NCBI GenBank assembly: GCA_964510785.1
Contig: CAZECM010000001.1
Coordinates: 84,246-148,245, forward strand
DNA length: 64,000 bases
DNA from: JAAYZM01 sp964510785
Lineage (GTDB): Bacteria > Actinomycetota > Actinomycetes > Actinomycetales > Cellulomonadaceae
Reading direction: 5' to 3'
Below, piece after piece: positions 51,860-60,159 of this stretch. Made by a program: the position numbers and the translations under genes. The notes under the pieces were generated by a model that was not told the DNA's origin, made no database searches, and was given only the letters and a program-made list of their open reading frames with translations. Each line of letters opens with the position of its first letter. Position 1 is the first letter of the stretch.

Positions 51860-53518
51860 ATGCGCGTGACGTTCCCCCGTGCTGCCGCCCTCATCGCCGC
51901 CGCGACGCTCGCCCTCGGCGGCCTCGTCACGAGCACGGCGCATGGCGCGAGCCCCGCCGCGAAGGCGCCCGCGCCATCGTGGCAGTCGCCGAGCGCGGTG
52001 GGCCGCGGCCTCGACCCCATCGTCAAGGTCGGCGCTCGCGGGCGCGCCCACGCGATCTGGCGCACCTGGGACTACTCCCGCGAGGACGGCGAGCTGCAGT
52101 ACGCCTACCGGGACGCATCGGCCACTGCGTGGTCCGCGCCGGTGACGATCTCGACCACCAAGGCGCAGCGGATGTCCGCCCCCGCCTACGCCCTCGCCGT
52201 CAGCGAGCAGGGCAACCTCGCGGTGGTCTGGGCGAGCTCGCCCAAGTTCGGCCACGCCGGCGACCCGTACCTGAGCTGGAGCGCCAACCGCGGCGCCACC
52301 TGGTCCAAGCCCCAGCGGCTCGAGAAGACCGGCAAGGACGAAGGCGTGGAGCGGGTCAAGGCCCTGTTCGACTCGGACGGCCTGCTGACCGTCGCGTGGA
52401 CCGCGGGCGGCGAGAACGATCGCTACTCCCCCCGGTTGCGGGTGAGCAAGCCCACCAAGCTAGGCGCGAAGGTCACCTCCACGGTGGTCGACAAGCGGTA
52501 CGACGGGTACGTCGACTTCGAGCTCACGGTGGCCGACGGCGGGCGCGCGGTGCTGACCTCGGCCCCCTCCGGAGACATCGAGGCGCGCATCCGCCGACCG
52601 AACGGGACGTGGACCGCACCCACCGTGATCTCGCCCGAGAACTGGGGGTTCTCCATGATCTCCTCCCCCACCCCGGTGTTCCTCCCGGACGGGTCCATCG
52701 CGGTCTCGTGGGCCGGGTGGCAGAGCTATCTCGACAACAAGCCCGCGCTGAACGGCGTTGTCGTCTCCCGCTGGGACGCCGGGACCGCGGAGTGGACGCA
52801 GCGCGTGATCTACACGACCGAACGCGAGCCCGGCTTCGACTTCGAGCCGCAGATCGTGACCAGCGGCAACCGTGTCGCGCTCGTGGCGATCACGCCGGGC
52901 GGCGCGAAGGGAGACACGGTGCGGTTGTGGCGCAGCGCCAACGGTGCCAGGACCTGGGGCTCCCCCGTCACCGTCGCACAGACCGCCACCGGCAACGCGC
53001 GGATCGCCATGTCCGGAGACGGCGGAGCACTGGTGGCCTGGCTCGAGAAGGCGGGTCGGGTGGCCGCCCGCTCGGTGTCATCGACCAGCTCGCTCACCAA
53101 GCGCGCGGTGATCGCCAAGAGCAGCGGGATGAGCCCGTCGAAGGGCTTCTTCCCAAAGAACGTCGGACCGTCGATCGCCGTCCGGTCCGGGGGCCTGGCG
53201 ACCTTCGTGTGGTCCGACGGCTCGCACAGCGTCAGCTCCCGCGCGCTCGCGCGCACCCTGAAGTCCGCCAAGCCGAAGGTCGCCGGGACCGCGAAGGTGG
53301 GCCGGACACTCACCGCGAAGAGTGGCTCCTGGACCAAGGGCACCAAGCTCAGCTACCAGTGGTTCGTGAACGGCAAGAAGATCGCCAAGGCCACCAAGCG
53401 CACCCTCGTGCTCACGAAGGCGCACCGGGGCAAGCGGATCACCGTGAAGGTGACGGGCAAGAAGGCCGGGTACACCTCCGTGGTGAAGACGTCGAAGAAG
53501 ACGGCGAAGGTGCGCTGA
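51860..53518 (+). CDS. Secreted propeller-type protein with C-terminal Ig-like domain
   Basis: A 552-residue exported protein. The signal peptide (residues about 1-29, cleavage after AHG) precedes repeated blade-like sequences, such as WSANRGATWSKPQRLEKTGK and LWRSANGARTWGSPVTVAQT, which match sialidase-like or BNR propellers with Ser/Asp-rich box motifs. The C-terminal domain (about 470-552) has the Lys-rich Ig-like repeat GRTLTAKSGSW and YQWFVNGKKIAKATK seen in actinobacterial surface proteins. No sialidase Arg triad is evident, so it may bind a glycan rather than cut it. The gene lies ahead of the GH6 gene by 22 bases and probably shares its transcript. Confidence 0.8.
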   Translation: MRVTFPRAAALIAAATLALGGLVTSTAHGASPAAKAPAPSWQSPSAVGRGLDPIVKVGARGRAHAIWRTWDYSREDGELQYAYRDASATAWSAPVTISTTKAQRMSAPAYALAVSEQGNLAVVWASSPKFGHAGDPYLSWSANRGATWSKPQRLEKTGKDEGVERVKALFDSDGLLTVAWTAGGENDRYSPRLRVSKPTKLGAKVTSTVVDKRYDGYVDFELTVADGGRAVLTSAPSGDIEARIRRPNGTWTAPTVISPENWGFSMISSPTPVFLPDGSIAVSWAGWQSYLDNKPALNGVVVSRWDAGTAEWTQRVIYTTEREPGFDFEPQIVTSGNRVALVAITPGGAKGDTVRLWRSANGARTWGSPVTVAQTATGNARIAMSGDGGALVAWLEKAGRVAARSVSSTSSLTKRAVIAKSSGMSPSKGFFPKNVGPSIAVRSGGLATFVWSDGSHSVSSRALARTLKSAKPKVAGTAKVGRTLTAKSGSWTKGTKLSYQWFVNGKKIAKATKRTLVLTKAHRGKRITVKVTGKKAGYTSVVKTSKKTAKVR

Positions 53519-53540
53519 CCCGGTTGGGCAGGATGGACGG

Positions 53541-54992
53541 ATGAGCAAGCGGGCGTGGTGGGTCGTGGGTGTGGCGCTCGGCGTCGTGCTCGTGGGGGTC
53601 GGTGTGCTCGTCGGCGTTCTGGCTGGCGGCCGCGGCGGTCCGGCCACGGCGGCTGGGGCCAGCCGGACTCCCCCGCCCAGCGCTTCGGCGCCCGCCACTC
53701 CGGGCGAGTCCGCGACCGAGGGCGCGAGCCCCGAGCCCGACGGCACGGCCGCCTGCACCGTCAGCTACGAGGTGCGCGACTCCTGGGCCGACGGGTTCAC
53801 GGTCGACGTCACCTTGCGCAACCAAGCCACGGCGCTCGAGGGGTGGGAGCTCGCGTGGTGGTTCGAGGGCGACGAGCGGATCGTGGACCTCTGGAACGCC
53901 GTGCTCGTGCAGCCCGCCGACGGCGAGAGCGGGCCGCAGGTGCTGGTCCGCGACGCCGGGCACAACGCCGAGGTGGCGCGGCGTGGAACGGTCACCTTCG
54001 GCTTCGTCGGCTCGGGCCAGCCGGCGGTCCAGCCCGTCTCCTTCGAGCTCAACGGCCGGGCGTGCTGGAGCGGCCCGGGGGTTTCGCCGTCGGACACCGA
54101 GACCTTGTCGGACGGCGAAAAGCCCGGCGACCGCCCCACCCCCTCCGCGAGCGATCTCTACCTCGACCCGACCACGCGCGCGGCGGCGGCTGCCGCGGCC
54201 GCGACCGGTGAGCAGCGCGACCTGCTCGAGAAGATCGCGAGCACGCCACAGGCGTTCTGGGTGACGGGCGCCGACCCCACGGCAGCCGCCGCAGCGGTGC
54301 GCGCCTACACCAGCGCCGCCCACGAGGACGGCACCCTCGGCGTGCTCGTCATCTACGCCGTGCCCGGCCGGGACTGCGGCCAGCACTCCAGCGGAGGGGT
54401 CGGCGAGTCCGCCTACACGCGGTGGGTCGATGCGGTGGCGGGCGCCGTCGTCGGCGAACCGTGGGTCGTTCTCGAACCGGACGCGCTCCCCATGCTCGGC
54501 GACTGCGAAGGTCAGGGCGACCGCGTCGGCTACCTGGCCTATGCGGCGAAGGCCCTCACCGCGGCGGGCGCCCGCGTCTACGTGGACGTGGGTCACTCGG
54601 GGTGGCTGTCCGCCGAGGAGGCCGCCCGACGCCTCGAGCTCGTGGGCCTCGACCATGCGGCCGGCTTCGCCCTCAACGTGTCCAACTACCAGACCACCGA
54701 CGACTCCGTGGCCTACGGCGAACGGGTCTCCTCCCTCACGGGCGGCGCCCGCTACATCATCGACACCTCCCGCAACGGCAACGGGTCCGATGGGCAGTGG
54801 TGCAACCCGCGCGGCCGAGCGCTCGGGGAGCGCCCCAGGCTCGCCTCCGACGACGGCGACGCCGCCCACCTCGACGCGCTGCTGTGGGTCAAGCTGCCCG
54901 GGGAGTCCGACGGCGAGTGCAACGGCGGACCCGCCGCCGGTGAGTGGTTCGGTGAGATCGCGCTCGAGCTTGCCCGGAACGCTGACTGGTGA
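53541..54992 (+). CDS. GH6 cellulase with CBM2
   Basis: A 483-residue secreted or membrane-anchored beta-1,4-glucanase. A hydrophobic helix at about residues 5-30 acts as signal or anchor. A CBM2 cellulose-binding module (about 72-177, closed by Cys near SYEVRDSW and GRAC) comes next, then a Pro/Ser linker. The GH6 catalytic domain starts near 200: YAVPGRDCGQHSSGG (catalytic Asp region), VVLEPDALPML (general acid), YVDVGHSGWL, VSNYQTT, IIDTSRNGNG, WCNPRGRALG and LWVKLPGESDGEC. An N-terminal CBM2 is common in cellulomonads. It hydrolyses cellulose outside the cell to cellobiose, which could feed the phosphorylase at 60156-62615. Confidence 0.92.
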   Translation: MSKRAWWVVGVALGVVLVGVGVLVGVLAGGRGGPATAAGASRTPPPSASAPATPGESATEGASPEPDGTAACTVSYEVRDSWADGFTVDVTLRNQATALEGWELAWWFEGDERIVDLWNAVLVQPADGESGPQVLVRDAGHNAEVARRGTVTFGFVGSGQPAVQPVSFELNGRACWSGPGVSPSDTETLSDGEKPGDRPTPSASDLYLDPTTRAAAAAAAATGEQRDLLEKIASTPQAFWVTGADPTAAAAAVRAYTSAAHEDGTLGVLVIYAVPGRDCGQHSSGGVGESAYTRWVDAVAGAVVGEPWVVLEPDALPMLGDCEGQGDRVGYLAYAAKALTAAGARVYVDVGHSGWLSAEEAARRLELVGLDHAAGFALNVSNYQTTDDSVAYGERVSSLTGGARYIIDTSRNGNGSDGQWCNPRGRALGERPRLASDDGDAAHLDALLWVKLPGESDGECNGGPAAGEWFGEIALELARNADW

Positions 54993-55020
54993 CCGCCACG
55001 GTGCAGGCTCCCGCGTGAAC

Positions 55021-55060
55021 GTGGAGACTTGTATCCCTCCCAGGGCAACAAGTCTTCAGC
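55021..55060. terminator. Family C palindrome copy 2
   Basis: GTGGAGACTTGT (55021-55032) pairs imperfectly with ACAAGTCTTCAGC (55048-55060) around a CCCTCCCAGGG core; it matches the element at 9116-9156. It sits 29 bases after the GH6 stop codon, which makes it the likely 3' boundary of that transcript. Some base changes in the arms break the perfect pairing. Confidence 0.6.
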
Positions 55061-55247
55061 GCAATGCCACTCCGTTCGGGCGCCTTCGGGATACGAAGTG
55101 TCCTGGTCTGCTCGGACTCCTCGCGCAGCCGGGCAACCAGGTCAGGGTCAATCGACTTGGTCCACCCCACCTCACCAGCACTGTCGGAGCCCACCCATAC
55201 CGTTCGGTCCGAGGGGTTACGCCTGGCGGCGACACGAGAGGGTTCCC

Positions 55248-55661
55248 ATGGCGGTCTGGTCGGTTGAGTACGAGGGCGACAGGTTCGAGCGGTTCCTGCG
55301 CTCACTGCCGCCCTACGAGCAGGCGGTCCTCGTCGCGGCGATCGAACACGTCCTCCAGGTCTACGGAATCGACATCTGCTCTGGGGAGTGGGGCAAGCCG
55401 CTCGGAGGCGGGCTCTACGAGTTCCGGGTTCGCCGCTCACTGCAGTCGGTCCTCTCAAGTGCTGGCCTCGAGCCGACGGAGGGGGCGGGTGCGGACCGGA
55501 GCGTGCTGCTGCGGGTGTTCTGCACGTTTCACGGGGACAAGATCGTGCTGCTGTATCACGGCTACGACAAGCGGACGGATCCGTCAGAGAAGCGCCAGCA
55601 GAAGGAGATCGCGAAGGCTCGAAGAATCCACGACCGATGGAGACGCGACCGAAGAGGTTGA
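55248..55661 (+). CDS. RelE/HigB-like toxin (Gp49 family)
   Basis: A 137-residue protein starting MAVWSVEYEGDRFERFLRS. It has the RelE-type alpha-beta fold: LGGGLYEFRVRRSLQSVLSS is the central strand with substrate Arg, LLRVFCTFHGDKIVLLYHGY the strand-turn-strand, then the Lys-rich helix EKRQQKEIAKARRI. Toxins of this family cut ribosome-bound mRNA. A GAGAGGG site precedes the ATG. The antitoxin gene follows 46 bases later. The upstream Gly/Arg-rich frame is unrelated. Confidence 0.85.
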   Translation: MAVWSVEYEGDRFERFLRSLPPYEQAVLVAAIEHVLQVYGIDICSGEWGKPLGGGLYEFRVRRSLQSVLSSAGLEPTEGAGADRSVLLRVFCTFHGDKIVLLYHGYDKRTDPSEKRQQKEIAKARRIHDRWRRDRRG

Positions 55662-55707
55662 CCGTGTATGTGTAGCAACACATACTTGGTGGCTAGGGAG
55701 GTTGGAG

Positions 55708-56019
55708 ATGGCCAAGGACTTCGGTGAACTGTCTGATCGCATCAAGGCGACGTGGACGGATGAAACGCGCCGCGTCTACGAAGCGGCGACGGTGGAACTC
55801 GTCGCAGAGGCGAACGACCGGGCCGAGCTCGGTGCCATGCTCGCGAGCGCGCGCAGAGCGCGGTCACTGACTCAACCAGGACTCTCGGAGCTCACCGGCA
55901 TCCAGCAGGCCGAGATCAGTCGGATCGAGCGCGGTGTCGGCAACCCCACAGCGACAACGCTGCTCCGGCTCGCAGAAGGCCTTGGGCTGCGTCTGACTCT
56001 CGTTCCTGCGGACGGCTGA
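55708..56019 (+). CDS. XRE-family antitoxin (HigA-like)
   Basis: A 103-residue protein with a helix-turn-helix of the XRE type (LTQPGLSELTGIQQAEISRI and VGNPTATTLLRLAEGLG, about residues 50-92). The N-terminal helix (MAKDFGELSDRIKATWTDE) is the toxin-binding part. It neutralises the toxin and represses the pair's promoter. Toxin-before-antitoxin order is typical of higBA. An AGGGAGGTTGGAG site is seen upstream of ATG. The 3' end faces the NAD-binding gene at 56074. Confidence 0.85.
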   Translation: MAKDFGELSDRIKATWTDETRRVYEAATVELVAEANDRAELGAMLASARRARSLTQPGLSELTGIQQAEISRIERGVGNPTATTLLRLAEGLGLRLTLVPADG

Positions 56020-56073
56020 CGGTTCGGCCCAGCGGCTGAACCGTTGGTCGCTCCAGACCGACAAGAGGAAGTG

Positions 56074-56853
56074 CTACCGGCGCGTCGCGACAGGCGCCTC
56101 GCCGCTCGCGACGAGTGCGGACAGCTCGCCTGCGGGCACGTTGGCGCCGAAGGCAGGCTGGCCGGGTTGCAGGCGCACGCCGTCGGACAGGCCCCCGATG
56201 GGGAGCGGGTCGAAGCCGAGCTGGTCGACCAGCTCGGCGACGGCGGTGACATCCGCAGCGTCGTCGCCGGCGATCGCGATGGACTTGCGGCCGGCGGCAC
56301 CGACGCCCCGGGCCTCGTCCTCGAGGTCGTGGTAGCCCATGTGGTTGAACGCCTTGACGACGCGGGCGCCCGGCAGGTGCGCGCGCACGAGCTCGCTCGT
56401 GGAGACGCCGGGTCCGCCCAGGTCCTCGCGGATGCCGTCCGTCTCCCACCAGTAGTTCATCGCGTCGATCACGAGCGTGCCCGCCAGGTCGGGGGCGGGG
56501 GTGGCGAGGAACGTCCCGAGCGGGGCGGCGAGGACGACGACGTCGGCCTCTCGGGCGGCGTCGTGCGCCCACACGGCCGTGGCTCCCGGGGTCAGGACCT
56601 CGGTGGTCAGGGCGATCTTCACCGGGTCGCCGGAGCCCGCGATGAGCACGCGGTAGCCGGCGGCGAGGGCGAGGCGGGCCAGCACGGTGCCGACCTTGCC
56701 CGCGCCGAGGATGCCGAGGGTGTCGCGTCCGCCGTCGTCGGGCAGTGTCTTGCCGCCGGGCCGCACCATGCTGTGGCGCGTCCCGCCGTCGTCGACGTGC
56801 TGGGTCGAGTCGCGCCGCTCCCCGTCGTCGTCGGCGCGCCCGTTCCCGGTCAC
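56074..56853 (-). CDS. NADP/F420-type oxidoreductase, Rossmann protein
   Basis: A 259-residue protein. After an N-terminal extension of about 45 residues it has the dinucleotide motif LGILGAGKVGTVLARLALAA, then VVVLAAPLGTFL, DAMNYWWETDGI, and VVKAFNHMGYHDLE. This matches F420-dependent NADP reductase-like proteins and pyrroline-5-carboxylate reductase-like folds. Some relatives reduce F420 with NADPH, some other small substrates. It is translated after the LLM gene with a GTGA overlap, so both are probably one redox pair. The extension is uncommon and could mean a later start. Substrate not known. Confidence 0.78.
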   Translation of the reverse strand: MTGNGRADDDGERRDSTQHVDDGGTRHSMVRPGGKTLPDDGGRDTLGILGAGKVGTVLARLALAAGYRVLIAGSGDPVKIALTTEVLTPGATAVWAHDAAREADVVVLAAPLGTFLATPAPDLAGTLVIDAMNYWWETDGIREDLGGPGVSTSELVRAHLPGARVVKAFNHMGYHDLEDEARGVGAAGRKSIAIAGDDAADVTAVAELVDQLGFDPLPIGGLSDGVRLQPGQPAFGANVPAGELSALVASGEAPVATRR

Positions 56854-57911
56854 GCGCGGTCCGCGGCGGGCTCGTCGGCGAGCAGCTCGCGCACCATCGG
56901 GATGACCTTGGTGCCGTAGAGCTCGACGGCGCGCAGGCGAGCGCTCGCGGGGGCGGGGCCGTTCGAGTACTTGAGGGCGAAGCGGCCCACGCCAACCGTG
57001 CGGATCGTGGCGGCGATCTTGCGGGCCACCGTCTCGGGCGAGCCGACGTAGAGCGAGCCGTGGGCGATCTCGGCGTCGAACTCGCGACGCTGCATCGGGG
57101 GCCAGCCGCGCTCGGCGCCGATCTGGTCGCGGTTCTCCTTGAAGGGACCGTAGGTGATCTCGCGGGCCTCCTCGTCGGTGTCCGCGACGAAGCCCGGGGA
57201 GTGGATCCCGACGGGCCGCGGGGTGGTGCCGAGCTCCGCCGTCGCGCGCCGGTAGAGGTCGACGTAGGGCGCGAAGCGCTCAGGGGAACCGCCGATGACG
57301 GCGAGCATGAGGCCGAAGCCGTACTTCGCGGTGCGGATCACGGACTGCGGCGAGCCGCCCACGCCCACCCAGGTGCTCAAGCGGCCGGACTCCGTCTTCG
57401 GGTACACGTCCGCGTCGACCAGCGGTGGGCGGGTGGTGCCCGCCCAGGTCACGGGCTTCTCGTCGAGGAGCTGGTGGAACAGCTCGAGCTTCTCCTCGAA
57501 GAGGATCTCGTAGTCCGTGAGGTCGAAGCCGAACAGTGGGAAGGACTCGGTGAACGAGCCACGGCCGAGCACCACCTCGGCGCGGCCGTTGCTCAGCGCG
57601 TCGACGGTCGAGAAGCGCTCGAACACCCGCACCGGGTCGTCCGAGGACAGCACCGTAACGCCGCTCGCGAGCTTGATGCGCTCCGTGACGGTGGCGATGC
57701 CGGCGAGGACGGTCTCGGGGGAGGAGATCGCGAAGTCGGGGCGGTGGTGCTCGCCGACGGCGAAGACGTCGACACCGACCTCGTCGGCGAGCTTGGCCTC
57801 CGCGACGGTCGCGCGGATCGCCTGGGCGCCCGAGACGAGCGCGCCGGCGTCGTCGCGCGGGATGTCACCGAAGGTGTCGAGGCCGAACTCGATGGTCTCA
57901 GGCGTGGTCAT
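56850..57911 (-). CDS. LLM class flavin/F420-dependent oxidoreductase
   Basis: A 353-residue luciferase-like monooxygenase. Features are DVFAVGEHHRPDFAISSPET (family N-terminal loop), RIKLASGVTVLSSDDPVRVF, LGRGSFTESFPLFGFDL and TWVGVGGSPQSVIRTAKYGF. It probably uses FMN or F420 to oxidise or reduce a small molecule. The ATG at 57911 has AGGAGCGAG upstream. The reading frame continues past this into sequence that is antisense of the acetyltransferase gene and is discarded. It overlaps its partner at 56853. A short palindrome GTTGA-AGTG-TCAAC at 57961-57974 upstream may be its operator. Confidence 0.85.
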   Translation of the reverse strand: MTTPETIEFGLDTFGDIPRDDAGALVSGAQAIRATVAEAKLADEVGVDVFAVGEHHRPDFAISSPETVLAGIATVTERIKLASGVTVLSSDDPVRVFERFSTVDALSNGRAEVVLGRGSFTESFPLFGFDLTDYEILFEEKLELFHQLLDEKPVTWAGTTRPPLVDADVYPKTESGRLSTWVGVGGSPQSVIRTAKYGFGLMLAVIGGSPERFAPYVDLYRRATAELGTTPRPVGIHSPGFVADTDEEAREITYGPFKENRDQIGAERGWPPMQRREFDAEIAHGSLYVGSPETVARKIAATIRTVGVGRFALKYSNGPAPASARLRAVELYGTKVIPMVRELLADEPAADRA

Positions 57912-57986
57912 GGGTGCGCTCGCTCCTGTCGTTGGTGCGGTTCTACCATCGCGCCTGATGGTTGAAGTGTCAACTAGTAGACGTGC

Positions 57987-58024
57987 GCTCGTGGATTCGC
58001 TGCCCCGTGCTCGTGGATTCGCTG
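57987..58024. repeat. 16-bp direct repeat
   Basis: GCTCGTGGATTCGCTG occurs at 57987-58002 and again at 58009-58024, a 22-base period, between the LLM and acetyltransferase genes. Its function is unknown. Confidence 0.5.
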
Positions 58025-58096
58025 GGGAGTTCTCGCGGCGAAGGGGCGCCGTCGTCGGCGGGACGAGACGCTGCCCGCTCCCCGCCGTCGGACACG

Positions 58097-58456
58097 CTAG
58101 AGGCGCGACTTCAGCTCGGCGAGGTGCGCGGGCGTGGGGGCGACGACGTGCGCGTCGTACTCGGGATGCTTGGGCAGCCAGGCCGCGACGTACGGGCACA
58201 CGGGGACGACGGCGTACCCCTGGGCGATCGCGTCCTCCACGGCGAACTTCACCAGCACCGACGCGAGGCCCTGGCCCTTGTAGGCCGATGAGACGACCGT
58301 GTGGAAGAAGACGCGCTCGGTGCGGTCGGTGCCCTCGACGTCGAGGTAGCGCTCCTCGCCGATCTCCTCGGCGCCGGTGCCATCCTCGCCGTGGTCGATG
58401 AGCACGTAGCGGGACCGTTCGGGCTGGTGTGCGGTGTCGAACCGGGTGGTGGGCAT
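58097..58456 (-). CDS. GNAT N-acetyltransferase
   Basis: A 119-residue small acetyltransferase of the NATD1/YjdJ type. It has the core FFHTVVSSAYKGQGLASVLV (the acetyl-CoA loop V-x-x-x-x-K-G-Q-G) and the C-terminal YAVVPVCPYVAAWLPKHPEY segment characteristic of the family. The start at 58456 has AAGGAGAT directly upstream; an earlier ATG would add 24 arginine-rich residues without function. It is monocistronic. The acceptor is unknown. Confidence 0.85.
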   Translation of the reverse strand: MPTTRFDTAHQPERSRYVLIDHGEDGTGAEEIGEERYLDVEGTDRTERVFFHTVVSSAYKGQGLASVLVKFAVEDAIAQGYAVVPVCPYVAAWLPKHPEYDAHVVAPTPAHLAELKSRL

Positions 58457-58552
58457 GGTGGATCTCCTTCGTCGCGGCGCTGGTGCCAGTGCCTCTTGGC
58501 ACCCTAACCGTGACGCTCGCGCTGCCAACGAGGTTGCAGGGCGCAGGCGTCA

Positions 58553-58581
58553 TTGACAAGAAATCTTGTGACAAGTAACCT
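58553..58581 (+). promoter_or_regulatory. Leaderless promoter with palindrome
   Basis: TTGACA (58553-58558) and TAACCT (58576-58581) are spaced by 17 bases, and transcription should start close to the GTG at 58589. ACAAGA-AA-TCTTGT (58556-58569) is a perfect palindrome within the spacer, and TGACAAG occurs twice (58554-58560 and 58569-58575). It is probably the operator for the two genes that follow. Confidence 0.65.
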
Positions 58582-58588
58582 TGCGAAG

Positions 58589-58834
58589 GTGACCGAGGGT
58601 GTGGGTGAGCCGATCATCCTCGACTCGGCCCGACGTCACGGCGTCAGCGACGAAGACATGATTCACGCACTGCGCTTCTCGATCAGTCACGTCCGCCAGG
58701 ACGACGACATGGTCATGTTCATCGGCCCAGATCGAGCGGGAACGCTCGTCGAGGTGGGGGTCGTGATCTGGTGGGGTGGCGAGTTCGCCATTGCCCACGC
58801 TCTGCAACCAGCCCGAGCCAAGTACCTGCGGTGA
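58589..58834 (+). CDS. Putative toxin of small two-gene module
   Basis: An 81-residue protein starting VTEGVGEPIILDSARRHGVS, ending LVEVGVVIWWGGEFAIAHAL-. The HGVSDEDMIHAL helix and DDDMVMFIGPD strand resemble small toxin-type proteins related to BrnT or type II toxins. The start is the GTG at 58589, which lies where the promoter predicts a leaderless start. The following gene overlaps it with GTGA, and its product has a helix-turn-helix, as expected of an antitoxin. The pair is therefore proposed as a new or poorly known toxin-antitoxin module. Toxic activity is not shown by any motif. Confidence 0.6.
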   Translation: MTEGVGEPIILDSARRHGVSDEDMIHALRFSISHVRQDDDMVMFIGPDRAGTLVEVGVVIWWGGEFAIAHALQPARAKYLR

Positions 58835-59106
58835 TAACGATGCGACCGTCCCTGGCAGACCTGATCGACAACGCCGACCGACTGGCTGATGCGTTCGAGA
58901 ACCACGAGCCCGCCGCGGGTGACTTCGACGCGCCGCTGCCGCCGCTGCTGGCGGTCAAGCTCGCCGCGTTCCGTCGGGCGACGGCTGAGAAGGAGCTCGC
59001 TGAGGCGATCGCGGCTGGCCGGCGTGCCCGGTTGTCGTGGCGACAACTCGGTGAGGCCATCGGCACGAGTGGCGAAGCGGTCCGACAGCGCTACACAGCG
59101 TCCTGA
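58831..59106 (+). CDS. Putative HTH antitoxin partner
   Basis: A 91-residue protein (MRPSLADLIDNADRLADAFE after the GTG). It is largely helical, with the helix-turn-helix-like end LSWRQLGEAIGTSGEAVRQR. A GTG at 58831 overlaps the preceding stop codon; an ATG at 58840 is the alternative. Its place and composition fit a small DNA-binding antitoxin that binds the palindromic promoter upstream. The 3' end faces the epimerase gene. No other clue is present. Confidence 0.6.
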   Translation: MITMRPSLADLIDNADRLADAFENHEPAAGDFDAPLPPLLAVKLAAFRRATAEKELAEAIAAGRRARLSWRQLGEAIGTSGEAVRQRYTAS

Positions 59107-59142
59107 CCAGGTGGCCGCCGTTCTCGACTGACTTCGCCGCGC

Positions 59143-60159
59143 CTACAGCAGTCGCAGCGTCAGCGTGAAGGTGCCGGTGAGGGTCTCGCCCGGTTCGAGC
59201 ACGCGAACGCCGGTGCCGGGCACTCCGCGAGTGTGCAGCGCGATGCCGTCGTTGGTGTGGGTCACGGGCTCGACGGCGAAGTGGTCCTTGCCGACGGGCA
59301 GGTAGACCACGAGGTGGGAGAACACCTCATCGGCCACCAGGGAGACCTCGACGCCGGTGTCGGGGTAGTGCCAGTGGGCCGCCGTCGGCCCGAGGTCTGT
59401 GAGGACGTCGTCGACGAAGTCGGGGCCGAGGGGGCGCGGCGTGCGGTAGTCGGCCTGGGCGGGGACGACTCCGGGCGGACCGCCGGCCATGCCCGCCTCG
59501 AGCGCGTAGCCGGCGCCGGCGTCGACAGTCAGCACGGCGTCCGCGACACCGAGCCGGCGCTGGAAGTACGGGTGGTGGCCGAGCCCCGCCGGGAAGGCGA
59601 CGTCGTCGTCGTTCGTGACCTCGAGGCGGACCTCGAGCGCGTCGCCCGCGAGCGTGAGGTCCTGCCGCGCGGAGAACCGCCAAGGCCAGTTGGCGCCCAC
59701 CACGTCGCGCGAGGCGAAGGTGAGCTCGAGGTTGTCGGGGCCGTGTCCGACGACGTGCCACGGGTACTGGCGCACCGCACCGTGGATCGCCGTGCCGTCA
59801 GCACCGTTGCGCACCAGCTGGTGCCGCTCGCCCGCCCACTCGAGCACGCCGTCGCGGATGCGGTTGGACCAGGGGATGAGCGGGAAGCTCGCCGTCTGCT
59901 CCGGGTTGGCGAGGGCGTCGTCGGGCGTGGGGCGCAACAGGTCCACCCAGCGGTCGCCGAGACGCACCTGGCCGAACGACCAGCAGCCGCCGAGGTCCGG
60001 CAGCACACCGAGCCGCCAGCGCTCCGAGGTCAGCACCAGCTCGCCGGGTCGCGCGTCCCGTGCGCCGTCGGCCACCGTCTGGACACCAGCCCGTGCCCCG
60101 CCGTCGGACACCGCCTCGACGCCCACGGAAGCGCCCGACCCACCGCTCGCGGCGTTCAC
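59143..60159 (-). CDS. Aldose 1-epimerase family protein
   Basis: A 338-residue beta-sandwich enzyme of the GalM type. SFPLIPWSNRIRDGVLEWAG, FPAGLGHHPYFQRRLG (with the catalytic His region) and FAVEPVTHTNDG are family segments. It interconverts the anomers of a sugar, here most likely glucose or cellobiose released by the GH94 enzyme. A Gly/Ala-rich head of about 35 residues precedes the domain. The GTG at 60159 overlaps the GH94 stop as GTGA, so it is the second gene of a two-gene operon. Length is normal for the family. Confidence 0.85.
   Translation of the reverse strand: MNAASGGSGASVGVEAVSDGGARAGVQTVADGARDARPGELVLTSERWRLGVLPDLGGCWSFGQVRLGDRWVDLLRPTPDDALANPEQTASFPLIPWSNRIRDGVLEWAGERHQLVRNGADGTAIHGAVRQYPWHVVGHGPDNLELTFASRDVVGANWPWRFSARQDLTLAGDALEVRLEVTNDDDVAFPAGLGHHPYFQRRLGVADAVLTVDAGAGYALEAGMAGGPPGVVPAQADYRTPRPLGPDFVDDVLTDLGPTAAHWHYPDTGVEVSLVADEVFSHLVVYLPVGKDHFAVEPVTHTNDGIALHTRGVPGTGVRVLEPGETLTGTFTLTLRLL

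Noticed and set aside
55065..55215. Protein-like minus-strand sequence (SIDPDLVARLREESEQ)
   Set aside because: No start or family is recognisable and it merges into the family C palindrome; too weak for a gene call, may be a small remnant.
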